Below, piece by piece: positions 37,340 through 49,486 of a DNA stretch of 64,000 nt. The notes under the pieces were generated by a model. It saw only the letters and a program-made list of their open reading frames with translations. It had not been told where the DNA came from and made no database searches. How positions within the stretch are numbered: position 1 is the first letter of the stretch; every line of letters begins with the position of its first letter. Origin of the DNA: Epiperipatus broadwayi (taxonomy: Eukaryota; Onychophora; Udeonychophora; Euonychophora; Peripatidae). Where the stretch lies: NCBI GenBank assembly GCA_028023455.1, contig JAQFVV010006845.1, positions 1 through 64,000 of the forward strand. Direction: 5' to 3'. Position numbers and translations under genes: made by a program.

Positions 37340-37540
37340 ATACATGTGAATACTTTCCAATGTGACATAAGTATAAAAATTATCCAATGCACTAAACAAA
37401 TAAAGTTGTCTACTATAAATGGTATTAAATTTGGAGAAGTTTGTTCTTCCCAATATGCCATAAGTATAAAAACTATCCAATGTACTGGACCAATAAAGTT
37501 GTCAACTGTAAATAACATTAAATTATGGAGGTGTACAAAC
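37340..37540. repeat. Two-copy tandem duplication, about 93 bp
   Basis: CCAAT(G/A)TG(A/C)CATAAGTATAA followed by ATCCAATG(C/T)ACT and AATAAAGTTGTC occurs at about 37357 and 37450. Open frames on both strands here (for example 37313-37549) are internally repetitive for this reason and are not genes. Confidence 0.85.
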
Positions 37541-37545
37541 CAAAT

Positions 37546-40197
37546 ATAAAATTATTACATAACTTTAAACATATAATGTTTTACCATGGTTTTTGCACAT
37601 CCAATATGCATTCTATGCATATCAACATCATCATGATCATTATAGACAAGCAATTCTTATAATATCAAGAACAAAGAAAGACATGTTTGACAATATGCAT
37701 GCCTTCGACATTTTCATCTAAAACACTAAAAACTAGAACGGGCAAAATGATGGAATAATTTAAAGAACACTCTTATCCATAAGTGCCAGCAAAGAATTAG
37801 TTTCATATCACTAATCTTAATAAACATAATAAAAATAAACCATCATAAACATTTGTCAAAGAGTCATCTTAATTTTCATGTCAAAAGCATAACTAATACA
37901 TTATATGAAGCTACTTTTGATAATCCTACTACTTATCACATAATAATACTAAATGCATGATGGGAATGACTGATAAAACATATTGTAATGCTAATAAAAA
38001 TAACTCACCATTTGAATTATAAATTAGCAATTTAAAAAGAAATAATACATCATTCATTCATTTATACCTCTCTCTAAATAATTTCATACTAAATGTATAT
38101 GTTACCTTTAACTACACCATGACTCAATTATATTCTGAGAACTCCAATACTCATATAACATAAATTATAAATTGTAAGTAAACAGTATTATATGCATGAG
38201 TAATACATCCAAATAAACTTATATCTAAAAATATTTTGTTTTGCCCTTTTACCATTTATAACAGTTTTTACAAGTGATTCCAATGCACATTCCATAGTAT
38301 TATAATCAAATAATAATTCCATTAAAATTTTGAATAGTTATTTAAAATATTCTTAATGTTTAAAGTTCACAATTAGAAAAACAATCTGAGGCACTAATTT
38401 AAGCACTGACATCATTTAACGCCATTCAAGATGAAGGTGTCACAGGATTATTTAAAGATATATGAAGTTTATAAAGATCACAAGATTATTTCTTTCAAAG
38501 CAATACAAAGATCAAAGCATCTCAAAGTTAATAGAAATCACAGTATTTCTATCATATTCCTTAATGAGGAAAATATTCTGATGAAGTAAAATATATTTTA
38601 GCAAAATATTTTATCTGACATTAAAATGTAAATATAGAAAGTTAATCTTTCCTCATTGTATTTTAATATAAAATACAATTTCTTCTCAAGCAATAATGTC
38701 TATTGTTAAATTATGCAAATGTTTAAACAAACATTTTGTTTATAAAAACTGGCACAATTCTATCATTTCACTGGATATAGAAAAGAAAATATTTTTAAAA
38801 AAACTCACTTCAATAAACACGATGAATATATTTTAAACTTCTGGAATTAATCAAGTTTACAACTATCTTATTATCTTTTCCAAAATACATTTCAAGTCAG
38901 CAAAAAATTTTAAATTTTTGCTATAAACAGCAATTCAGTATGACAAAGAATATTTGCAAATAGTTATAGTGATAAAATGTTGCTAAAACAAATTTCATTT
39001 TAGTTGTTATTTTGGGTTCCTTTCAAAGACTATTGTCTTTGAAGCAAATGCCAAATTTCCTATTTAGATCTTCATATTGTTGTTTACATAAAACATTTTA
39101 AAAATATATATGTCACTTTTTATAAAACATGAAATTTAACACATATCACATTATATTAACTAAACTGATAGAGATACATCATATATACATAGAGAGAAAC
39201 AATAAGTAAGACTTTGTCAAAGTTAAAACATGAAACTATTTATATTTTTTTTATTGATATTGTTTTGAAGTAATTACTTAGATACTGTTCTTAATAATAA
39301 ACTCAAAGTTTACACTTTTTATTTAAAAGAGAGTTAGTATTTTCTTTTACTAGAGTTGATTTGAATACAATCAGAATTTCAATCAATAGATCTTCTCTTT
39401 AAATTTAAAAAAAAAAATTTCAAATTACAATAATTTTAAACCCACTCTTTTATAATAAAAATATATATGCTTGTTTGAAAAGTTTATTAGAAATAATACT
39501 TTTTTAAATTACAAATATTATATTAAAATATTCACAATTCAAAATTTATATGATAATTCTATATTTAAACAATAACCCAAGCATATAATAGCATATATGT
39601 ATACACCCATGTGAGAATATAATTTGTTATTTACCTAAACTTATTGTTTTCAAAATATGCAGTTAGTCAAAACATTCCTATAACTTTTATTAAAAAAACA
39701 TGTCTTTAAATTTATAAATATGTATTAATGAGACATTAAATTTAAAGCAATGAATTTACTTATTTTACTTTACAAAAAAAATAAGAAAAATAGATCACAA
39801 ATTATTTTAAAAAGATAAAAACAAATTGTAAATTGCTAGTTCATATTTGGTGTTTCTATAAAAATTCCAAAATTTAGGATAAAACAATACTTGAGGATTT
39901 TAAATTTATTAATATATAAAATCATGACAGTAAATTATATATATTTAATAATGTCTATTTAAATCTTATTCAGGATGGTACAATACATAATGTCTGAAAA
40001 CTACTAATTGACTTTGGTTTTAAAAGATACAGAAATCAGGATGAACCTTATACATCAATGGAAAATAATCCCACATGTCAATCTAACATTACTAGATATA
40101 ATGTCTGGTAACAATTAATTAACTTTCTTCTTAGGGAGAAGTAGAGAAATCAGGAGAAACATCACACATAAGTATGCGAAATATTTATTGATTGTTG
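37546..40197. other. AT-rich stretch; one diverged duplication
   Basis: No coding content was recognised. ATAATGTCTG with a following (A/T)ACTA(A/T)TTGACTTT-like block and GAAATCAGGA occurs at about 39987 and 40098, a diverged two-copy repeat of about 111 bp period. Confidence 0.5.
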
Positions 40198-40471
40198 CTT
40201 TTGGCAGAATGGTCCAGTTATTTAGAGCATTACCTTAAAGTTCAATATTCAAGAATCTGAAGGTCAAGGTTTCATTCCCATCCTAGTACTAACATTGATC
40301 AGGTCAGCAACACTTGAGGAAGAGATAAGATTACTAACACTCAAAACATTGCATAGATACTAAATTGTGTAATTACTAACAACTGAATGTAATTGAAAAA
40401 TTTAAATAAAATTTAATTTTTTTAAAAGATATTCAATATTTGATGATTGAAATAATCTAACATATAAATAC
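40198..40471 (+). mobile_element. tRNA-derived SINE
   Basis: A-box TGGCAGAATGGT (40202-40213) and a B-box variant GGTTTCATTCCC (40268-40279) have tRNA-like spacing. The body continues through GATCAGGTCAGCAAC, GAGGAAGAGATAAG and CTGAATGTAATTGAAAAA to a tail ending ACATATAAATA. The same body and tail form the arms of the inverted dimer at 13871-14292. Length is about 270 bp, usual for a SINE. Confidence 0.75.
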
Positions 40472-40986
40472 AAATGAAAATAATATATTTAGTAATAAAA
40501 GCAATTCATAATGATTGCAAAACAAATATATTCATCATGTCTAATGAATAAAACATTGCATAAAAGGTTAAATTTGCAATGAAAATAAATGCAATTCCAT
40601 AAGAATTTAAATTACAAGCACAACATTTACAAAAAGTTAGTGAAATAACTCATGGTAAATAATGAATGTTAATAAATCCAAGAAAAATCAATTTCAAAAG
40701 AGAAACTATATGAGAAAAATAAAAAATATGAAAGCACTAAAAATATCATATATATATATATATATATAAAACAATAAAAATAAATATAACTAATAAACTA
40801 TTATATAGAGTCTTGCAGATTGAAAGACTGTATATAATAATTTATTATCATTATATTTATTATTTTTATTGTTCTTACAATAGTTTTTTAATTAATGGAC
40901 ATGATTTTGGTGTTATATATATATATATGTTTGTCATGCTGTACATTCAAACATATTCATGAAACAACCAAGTCTGAATGTATTTC

Positions 40987-41158
40987 TATGCTAATTCACA
41001 AACTCAATAAATAAACTTGCAAATAATGCCTCTTTTTTATAATAATGCCAATCTATTTATTAGATAAAAATTGACAAATAGATTGAATTGATATAAGAAA
41101 GGGCATTTGCCAGTTCACTTAAATAATTATTTGAGAAACTGACCTGTGAATTAGCATA
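40987..41158. repeat. Imperfect palindrome, 172 bp
   Basis: Ends TATGCTAATTCACA and TGTGAATTAGCATA are a perfect 14-bp inverted repeat. Inner blocks pair too (CAATCTATTT with AAATAGATTG; GCAAATAATGCC with GGGCATTTGC). It could be a small foldback element. Confidence 0.7.
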
Positions 41159-41767
41159 ACTATTTCAAACTTTTTTATTCCATGAGTATACTTATATTAT
41201 GAGCATTATATATTTTAATAAACCATAATTTACTTACAAATTCATTAAAATTGTTAGACTTTATTTTTTCTTATACCTGAATACAATTTTTGTATTTAAT
41301 TTCTTATGAATTTATTGCTGTCAATTACTTTCTTATGGATATGTGGCTTTTTGTGTTATTATGCTTATTAAATTCTTACTTATATTAATCTGTAGGTTGG
41401 TTTTATAATTTGGCTTCTTATGGAATTGCATTCACCTTTATCAATATTTTTTTTACAGAATACTTGTATTATCACATTTATTTTGTTTTGTGATTAATAT
41501 GTATGGCTTGATTGCTAAACATATATTATTTTAGTTAATTTTTTTTTAAAAAAAGTTTTTTGTTTGATTTTTGATTTTTTTATAAAAAATATTATATTTA
41601 TCAATTATTTTTTTGCTTTTGCTTTAGTTGATAGTACATGATAGTTTTATTCTAAGGATATAGATTAGAGTCTATTAGCATCCCAATAATATTTATGCTT
41701 TGAAGTTTATGCATGTATGTAATTATTATCTGTTTAGTATAATTTTCAGTTTTTCTTTGTTGTTGTT

Positions 41768-41812
41768 TCTGAAGATGATCTAGACTTAGTCAGAATGTTA
41801 AAATATGATAAT
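41768..41812 (+). promoter_or_regulatory. Retroelement-end-like hairpin, hammerhead-like but decayed
   Basis: CTGAAGA is followed by a hairpin (TGA-T-CTA-GACT-TAG-TCA) and GAATG where GAAAC is expected. The arrangement resembles the 3' end of the Penelope-like element near 29.3 kb. It may mark a 3' fragment of another such element ending here. Confidence 0.3.
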
Positions 41813-42119
41813 AATAAAAAGTTTTCAAATTTAATATAAAATAAGAGAATATAATATTTTTACTTTGCCAGTTTTAAAATAAGTCTACTGGTAATGAGTG
41901 TTACAATTTTTTTGATAGTTTAAATTTAGAGAAGATAATAATATTTATTTTCATACTGTTACAAGTTTTTGTTGCATTTTTCTTTATTAGCATCATTTAT
42001 TTATAATGAAACAATTGCTGTGTTAATATATTATATTTAATATAAATCTTAATAATGTATATATGATGCAGAAAATACATATTTAAAAATAAGTGGAAAG
42101 GTTGGAGATTTTAAATACA

Positions 42120-42470
42120 TCAATTTGGAGAACACAAAGGGTACACAGAAAAGATAAAGAAAAGCTAGCTTAAAAAGATAAGGTTAAAGTTATAAAATTA
42201 TTGAAAAGAACAGATAATAAAAAGATTTGTTTTGAGAAAATTATGAAGAAAAAAGGAAAATGGCTTTGGCATGTTCTTAGAGGCAAAGAAATTGTCAAAA
42301 AGCTATTGAAAGAAATCAAGAGCAAATACATAGAATAATGTTAGAAGAAAAAACAGTAATGGATGATCCTGAACAGAAATTGCTATGAGTATTGGAAAAG
42401 TGGAACAAGATACAGAAAGTTTAGAGTCTGTTTAATTTGATATTACAAATAATTGATGATGATAATGCAA
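42120..42470 (+). pseudogene. 3' remnant of a LINE reverse transcriptase frame
   Basis: One plus-strand frame reads KKKGKWLWHVLRGKEIVKKL near 42240-42310. This resembles the C-terminal block (GHVLR...) of RTE-like LINE proteins, where the element at 24.1 kb has GHIARR. Stops follow. The stretch ends TTGATGATGATAATG at about 42450-42465, a TGA-rich tail like that of the LINE at 24.36 kb. I infer a strongly 5'-truncated, older LINE of a related but different family. Confidence 0.5.
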
Positions 42471-44140
42471 TATATATTAATATTTATGCCATATATAGAA
42501 GAAACAGTCCTAGGATTTGTTACCTTGTGCAATAGCATATTTGGCTGCCCTTTTTTTTAAAAAAAGCTTGTAATAGTAACTTAAAAGGCATGATGTTAAT
42601 CAAGGTTTTAAAAAGTTTGATCACATTTCTTAATAGTAGCATTAGTTGAAAAAAATGTATAAGTTAATGAAAAATGATCAAAACTTGTATAAATTCAATT
42701 CACAGATTAAACATGGGAATTATGTTGCATTTAATATTGTTTGTTAAACTAGATTGAAGTGATCTTCAATGATACTTCTAATGCAGAAACTGTCTTTTCC
42801 CAAATATCTGTTATTAAGGCATTTCTTTAAAAAATATTGTTGAAAAAGATTTATTGATGAATATATTTTTTAAAAATTGCTTTTTTATATTTTGGTTTAA
42901 TTGAAATATCAAAACTAAAACAAACACAATAATTATTTTTAAAAAAATTAGTTAAAGAATTGTTTAAAAGATATTGAGTAAATGCATTTCCCCTCGAACT
43001 TGCAATAACCAGACAAGCTATGATAGTATCATTTATCTAGCTGCCTATATCGTTTGACTTGTTTTCGGCAAAGAGTTTGCCGTATATTTCTGAATAGTAG
43101 AATATTAAAAGTTGAGCTAAAACCATAAATATCATAGCATTAAACCATGTATTTTATTTTAATAATTTGCTTATAAAGTATTTGACAATTTAAAATATAT
43201 ATATATTTCATTCATTTTAATAATATATGACATTTAAGTTTTTTTTTCTTTTTAGCAAAATCAATTATTTTAAAAAGGTTCAAGAACAAAAAAAAGTTAA
43301 ATTATTAACTGGCTACTAAATTTACTTAAAAGAATTAAGCCATATGACAGCATTTGTTAACAGTAAAGAAAATTTATGGTTCCTTTAATAACTAGAAAGA
43401 CAGCCACCGCTATCGAAATATAAGGAATATCAAATAAATTTCCAGATAAGACTGTCGGAGCGGCTTTTACATTTTTATAACAGAAGAAGCGTTTATTTTT
43501 ATAATAAAAAAATGTAGAAATTGAAATGCTATGTTACATATATATATATTATTATAATTTTTACAAAAAGCTTATGTATTTTATATATTATAATAATTAA
43601 CTTTCTCAACCATTACACGTTTTTGTTGTAAGCGTGCATGTGTGTGTTATGTAGATAAAGTAATTTAGTTGTACTTAAATCTTCTATTCTATCACACATT
43701 CTTGAAACATATGCATATAGACATTTGAAAAAGATAAATGATTCCCAAGATGCAATTCCTGCTGAATCAGCCCTCTTAAGTTAGCCTAGGTCATAATCTC
43801 TTACACATGTTTTTATCATAACTTCACTATTTATCAATATCAAATTATTATAATTTTATTTACCATTCTCAGACTTTATGCATTTACAAATTTGATACTA
43901 TCCATTATAGATACATATTAACATATTTATATAATAGCAGATATCTTAATATCAACATAAATTATAAAAAGTAAAAGTTGGGAGAAACAATGGTATGTAA
44001 CAGTTCTACAAAAAGAGATGTCAGAGTTCTTTATATTATAATGATATTTTATTTTATAGGTAGGCAACTTATGGTCTAATCATAATCAATAATTGGATTG
44101 CTATTTATTTTATTATGGCCTTGTTCAGAAAATATTAGAT
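42471..44140. other. AT-rich stretch, nothing recognised
   Basis: No open frame over 60 codons, no clear repeats. About 43390-43470 is slightly less AT-rich but gives no recognisable product. Confidence 0.5.
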
Positions 44141-44225
44141 AATTGAAAATAATTTCAATTTCCATCCAGATTCAATCTTAAAATTATGGATATGGCATTC
44201 CAATACGCCAACCACTACACAATAA
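44141..44225 (-). mobile_element. tRNA-like SINE head
   Basis: On the minus strand TGTGTAGTGGTTGGCG (A-box-like) is followed by TTGGAATGCC and AGATTGAATCTGG (B-box-like) at tRNA spacing. No cloverleaf closes fully and no target duplication was seen, so a SINE or tRNA pseudogene. Confidence 0.45.
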
Positions 44226-44574
44226 AGTTCACATATACAATTATGGGGTGTTATGATAAAATAATAGTGATCAATGGTGATGATTGTTTGCAATGCTTAT
44301 CTAATTTATCTTATGAACAATACTATGCCATGATTATAATATAATGCTTTAAATTCAAACACAATTGACAAATAGGATTTAAATATTTTAAATTCAAGCT
44401 AAAAAAAATCAGGGGTACATCATGTTGATCAGATGAGTAATACTATATATAGCAGAAAGGCCAAATATGTTCATATGATACTGTTGTGCAAATTTGTACA
44501 TACTGAGCTCATGATTTTATTTTTAATGGCAACTGATTAGCTCTCCAAATTACCAGGAACATCATTTTTGAATC

Positions 44575-44700
44575 AATGTACACAGATTAGCTATTTACCA
44601 CAGACATTTAAAGTACTAGCATGTATGGATCACAAGGTGTAGTGTAAAATGTGACACACTGTTATGTATTTTAATCAATGATAACAATGAACCAATATTT
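44575..44700 (-). mobile_element. Second copy of the mariner/GVQW-flanking repeat
   Basis: TTAGCTATTTA(C/T)CACA, TAGCATGTAT(G/A)(G/A)ATCA and AA(A)TGTGA blocks match 29730-29820 in the same order and orientation. The helix-turn-helix coding part is not readable here. It shows that the 29.7 kb fragment belongs to a dispersed family. Confidence 0.5.
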
Positions 44701-45233
44701 TTTTTAGAAATTGAGCAAAAATAGTATTGAAATATATTAAATGATTCAAATATATATATATATATGGCAGAAAATCCAAGTGCCAAAAAAATGTTTTCAA
44801 ATATTTTCCAAAATTTTATAATGGCAGAAAAAGTACTAAAGATGATTTACAAAAAAAAAACAAACATTGTCATAATTTATGTCATAACTCATGATCCAGA
44901 CATGTTAGTAGCTTAGATTTTTTTGTACTGGAACTTTGTCCTTATGCAATACATATGCTGATTCAGAGATGTCATTGCAGGTAGATTGGAGAGAGAACTA
45001 TTCACCTTTTATTGGATGTATATTTAAAATAAGTATTTTTTACTTTCCAATTTCCTGCATGAATGATACTCCTTATATGTCAAACTTTAATAACACAGCC
45101 ATTCTAATAGAATGCTTCCCTATTGGTTCCATTTTTTTAATGGAATCAAGACATAAATACTATTAATTAATAAAAAAGGGTTAAAAGAATTATATTAAAA
45201 AATTATTTTAAAATTATAAAAATGTGTATTATT

Positions 45234-45618
45234 TACTAGATCAGGGGTCCCCAACCCTATGCCTGTGGGAACCATGGCACCCGCAGACCATTTTACGTGT
45301 GCCCACAGCTATCTGAACATGATAAAAAAATTAGTTATCTGATACAAATAAATTTAATTTTTAAAATTTCTTATAAATTATTGTATTAAATTGTAATCAA
45401 ATTGTAGGGCATACTATACTTTTACACCGTAAAAATATAAACGTTAATTATATGTTAAAATTTTATTTTTGAAATAAATATTTTTTTGTACATTATGTGT
45501 ATTATTAACAATATCCAACTATAAATTTACATTGAAAAAATAAATGGTGCTCACCACCTGGCCGGTATTATAGAATGTGCTCTTAATTGCAAAAAGGTTG
45601 GGGACTCCTGTACTAGAT
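45234..45618. mobile_element. hAT-type MITE with 8-bp target duplication
   Basis: The perfect 8-bp duplication TACTAGAT occurs at 45234-45241 and 45611-45618. The element between (45242-45610, 369 bp) starts CAGGGGTCCCCAACC and ends GGTTGGGGACTCCTG, inverted repeats with 14 of 15 matches. An 8-bp duplication and CAGGG...-type ends are signatures of hAT transposons. It has no open frame, so it is non-autonomous and must have been moved by a transposase encoded elsewhere. The intact ends and duplication suggest modest age. Confidence 0.93.
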
Positions 45619-46640
45619 AATCTGTTTTATATACATAAATAAAATAATATTTGATATTTTTAATGGTTTTATTTTATTTCAATATATAAATTATATTACA
45701 AATAAGATCATAGTAAAAGCAGTCATTACAATGTATATGAGAATTAAAATTATTGAAACATGTAATATATATGTGTAATTATAATTCCTTATATTTATAT
45801 TGTAGGCAGTGACCAATTCTTGTCAAGTCAGGTATTACAAACTTTTAAAACAAATAGGTTTAGGATAGGGAATTGAGAAGTCAGTCAGAAAGATAAATAA
45901 AAAGATTAATAATAAATTATAGTGGGTACAACTTCAACAGAAGATCAATGCCATTCTATCTTAGTCTCAGTTTTTCTTAGAATAAAATTGATTAATAATA
46001 ATTAATTACTTATTAGGTAAATGAAAAGGATTATTTCTTCTAATATTTTTTAATAGCAATTATTAGACTTATTAAAAGATTATTGGATAATAATATGATA
46101 AAATTTCAGACATTTTTAAGTAATAAGAATATGAATAATCATAGAGTAGTTGTAAAAGTGAAAAGAAATTCTAAAGAAAAAAAGAATTAAATAATTATTT
46201 TTTTCTTTCTCTTCAGTAATTTTATTTATCTATATGTATAACTTTTTTTTTAAAAGAGGAAGAAAAATTAAAATATTTACATTCTTTTTAAAAAAGTCTG
46301 TTTTTTTATATATATACATAAATTAATGTTATTTTTTCTTCTATCTTTTTAAAAAAATGAAAAATGTTTTGCAAAATTAAAGGATTGTCCTGTTTCTAAT
46401 ATTTAAAAAGAAGAAAAAGTAATTACAGAGGAATTTTTCAATAATTAGAGTATAATTGGAGTTTTTAATTTAAAAAAGAGGGAAGTAATCTTTTTTAAAT
46501 AATAGAATTAATTAGTCAAGCTTAATGCTATCATTTCTGAGATAGTAAGTGATTGTATGGATAACAATATAGCTTTTAAAAAATAAAATAGTGGGGGTGA
46601 AAACAGTAGACTTCAGTATCTAGTTAGTAGTAGTCATTTC
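45619..46640. other. AT-rich stretch, nothing recognised
   Basis: Many A and T tracts and short self-similar words, but no gene or clear repeat unit. Confidence 0.5.
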
Positions 46641-46812
46641 TGTTCCAGCTGTTGAAAAGAAAATATCAGTAAGAGTCATAGACAAATTGTTGAAAAGAGA
46701 ACAACAGTAGCAGTGTTGGTCTAGCTATTGAGAAGAGATCAGCATTAGAAGTCTTAGTGTAACTGTTCTGAAGAAAACATCAGTAGCAGCTTGGTTTTGA
46801 TGAGAACAGTGA
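46640..46812. repeat. Four-copy degenerate minisatellite, 37-38 bp
   Basis: GTTGAAAAGA(A/G)AA..A(T/A)CAGTA-like units start at about 46651, 46689, 46727 and 46764. The spacing is regular while the units have diverged. No long open frame runs through it. Confidence 0.65.
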
Positions 46813-47399
46813 AAAGTTAAGGTTGTAGTCTAAATACTAATCTTATTTCTAGTTTTCAAAAATGATTTTAAGGGAGCTGAAAAAAATCATGTCCTACATT
46901 TTTGATAATGATGGATCATCTTCAGTTTAACATGTATCTTATTCACTAAAATAAAAATTAGTAAAATATCCTTGGGAAATATTTGGAACAGACCTTTTAT
47001 GTCCATTCAAAATTTTGACTCTCAACTTATGCTAACCTCACTTGAAAATCTGTGTTTAAGGAAAAATTATTTCATAATGGAGAAATTGAACTTGTGCTGG
47101 AAATTAATATTATCATTTTAACTTTTACCAATCTCATGATGACTCATGATGTATCATAAAATTTAAATCATGATAGCACATGATAAGTAAAAACTACACA
47201 TACATGTAATACACCATTCAATTTTTTATTGAATTAGCTTTCTAATACTATAATCTTTTCTGGATGATGAAATTTGCATTTTTATGGGCATTTTCATAAA
47301 AGGAGTTCTCTACTTTTTTTATTATTTTTAAATATCATAGAAAAGAATGAACAGTGATTTTTTGTTCTGAAAATGAATTATATGAATCTGATGCATATA

Positions 47400-47875
47400 T
47401 AAGTAAGTATGTAGGATTAGAACCTAATTTTATATGAAGCTTCAAAGATATTATTTTCTATATCAACAATAAATATATAATATTTTTCCGTTTTTTATAT
47501 ATAAATAATTTATAATGCTATAAAATAACGATTGGTTTTATATTGTAAAATAACAGTCTGGTTTGTGCTCCAAGGCATTTATATGTAACTTTGGATTTAG
47601 AATCTAACCAACTGTAAATATGAAGTTTGAAAGTTAATATTTCTACTAGTTGTAAATATATATTTTTCATAATATTTATATAAATAATTTATTACACTGT
47701 ACAGTGATGGTATATATGTTACTCCTTGTATTTAGAATCTATCTATCTACAAATACAAAACTCCAGATAATATTTTCTATCAACTGAAAGTATATAATAT
47801 TTTTCATATTTTTTATTAATAGTTTATAATGTTGGAAAATAATGATCTGTTATGTTTGTAGAATAAGTCTGTTTT
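47400..47875. repeat. Three-copy diverged tandem repeat, about 145-175 bp
   Basis: Units share GGATTTAGAATCTA, a GATATTATTTTCTAT(A)TCAAC-like block, TAATATTTTTC and (A)TAATTTATAATG, beginning near 47410, 47590 and 47735. Copies are well diverged, so the array is old. Confidence 0.6.
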
Positions 47876-48710
47876 CTATTTACTTTATAAACAATTTTAT
47901 CTCTATATTTTTTAATTTAGTTATTTTATACTTGTTTATAAAAATATATTTTTTGTAAACAATGATTGTAATAAAAAATCAAATTTATTTCCTTATCATG
48001 TTTATTGTTGTGAGCAGTATCTCATATGTCTGTTGCAATATGTATCTGAATCATATAACTTTGTCTTCTACTCATAAGATAGTTAATTTCAGTTTTTGTA
48101 ATCTATGGGTATTTTACTACTTTTTTATATAAATATTATAATTTTTGCAAGATATGCTTATAATCATATTTATTATAAAAAAAATTTCCAAAAGTAAAGC
48201 CATCTACCTAATAAGCATATGCAAAAATGTGATATACATACATCCTGAAAAAACTTTTTAGCCTTTCACTTTTTCACTTTAGGACTTTTCTCTTTTATAT
48301 TATTTATTGTTGTCGTTTTTTTTTTTTTTTTTGCAATTATTTTAAAAATAATTTAATTTTTTGATAAATTACAATTTACTAAAGTTCTCTTTGCATAATA
48401 TCTGATATACAATACATAATATCTGTTACACAATACTTATTAATTATTCTTTTTTACATTTAAAATAAATATATTTCCAGAAGATACTTTCATGGAAAGA
48501 CAAAATCTGGATTAGCTAATAAAAATAGAAGTCATGATGCAATATATATTTCAATATTTAATAATGAATTATCTCCAATAAGTCATATTATATATCAATT
48601 TTTTCAGAATTTTATTGAGAATGCAATGAAGATATTTATTAAAATGTAACTTTAGCATTCTATTAAAATTTAGAAAATTGTGAACCAATGTATAAATAAG
48701 TATTTAATTA
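47876..48710. other. AT-rich stretch, nothing recognised
   Basis: A pure poly-T run lies near 48316-48332. No gene or repeat was recognised. Confidence 0.5.
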
Positions 48711-49486
48711 AGAGGGATTGAACTCAGACTTTCAAGCTCCCTCTAGTCATTTACTCTATCTAATACAACTGATACATATGTTACATACTTGTGAAAAATT
48801 ATCTGCAATATATGTATTTCATGCTAAAACAGCACTCATCAGTTAAACCAGATTATCATCTCTCACTCACATATATAATCAGTGCTTGGTATTATATTAA
48901 GATAACAAATCTACAAACTTCAATGAATAGACTTCATTCTTTTCCATTCTCCAACTCTTCAGCTCTCCATATCATTGAAAATCTGATGATGGAATACTCA
49001 AAGACCTTTTTGATGCCATTGCTATGGTTATACCCATGTTGACTTTAAATCAATCTGACCCCTCATATGTAGGATCTTAATATGTCAATTTTAATACCTA
49101 GAAGAGACATGAGTAGAATCCAGACTAAATATTAGAGGTCAGATTTACTTAAGGTGAACATGGATATAACAATAATAATGGCATCAAAAAGGGCTTTGAG
49201 AATTCCATCATCAGTTTTCAATGATATGAATAGCTGAAAAATTTGAAAGTGGAGAATTTTGAAGCCTGTCTATTAAACATTATAGATTTGCTGTCTTAAT
49301 ATTAATTCAAACACTGATTATATATGTGTGTTAGAGATGATCTGGACCAATTGATGTGTGCTGGTTCAGCATGAAATATGTCTATTGGAAATCATTGTTT
49401 TTTCACATGAATATGATCAAGAATATTGGTTGTATTAGAAAGAATGAATGACTAAATTGAGCATAAAAGTCTGAATTCCAATCCTT
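48711..49486. mobile_element. Large palindrome: two SINE-like copies in inverted orientation
   Basis: The left arm (48711-49066) is the reverse complement of the right arm (49131-49486), about 356 bp each and roughly 80% alike by eye, around a spacer of about 64 bp. Each arm matches the SINE-like element at 33487-33865. The tRNA-like ends (AGTCTGAGTTCAATCC and AGTCTGAATTCCAATCC) face outward. The 83-codon frame at 48791-49042 is a product of this repeat. The spacer contains no recognisable element. Confidence 0.82.

Noticed and set aside
37313-37549. Overlapping open frames on both strands as genes
   Set aside because: Both follow from a two-copy 93-bp tandem duplication and are internally repetitive.
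48791-49042. 83-codon open frame as a gene
   Set aside because: It lies wholly inside one arm of the inverted SINE-like pair and is not kept in the other copies.
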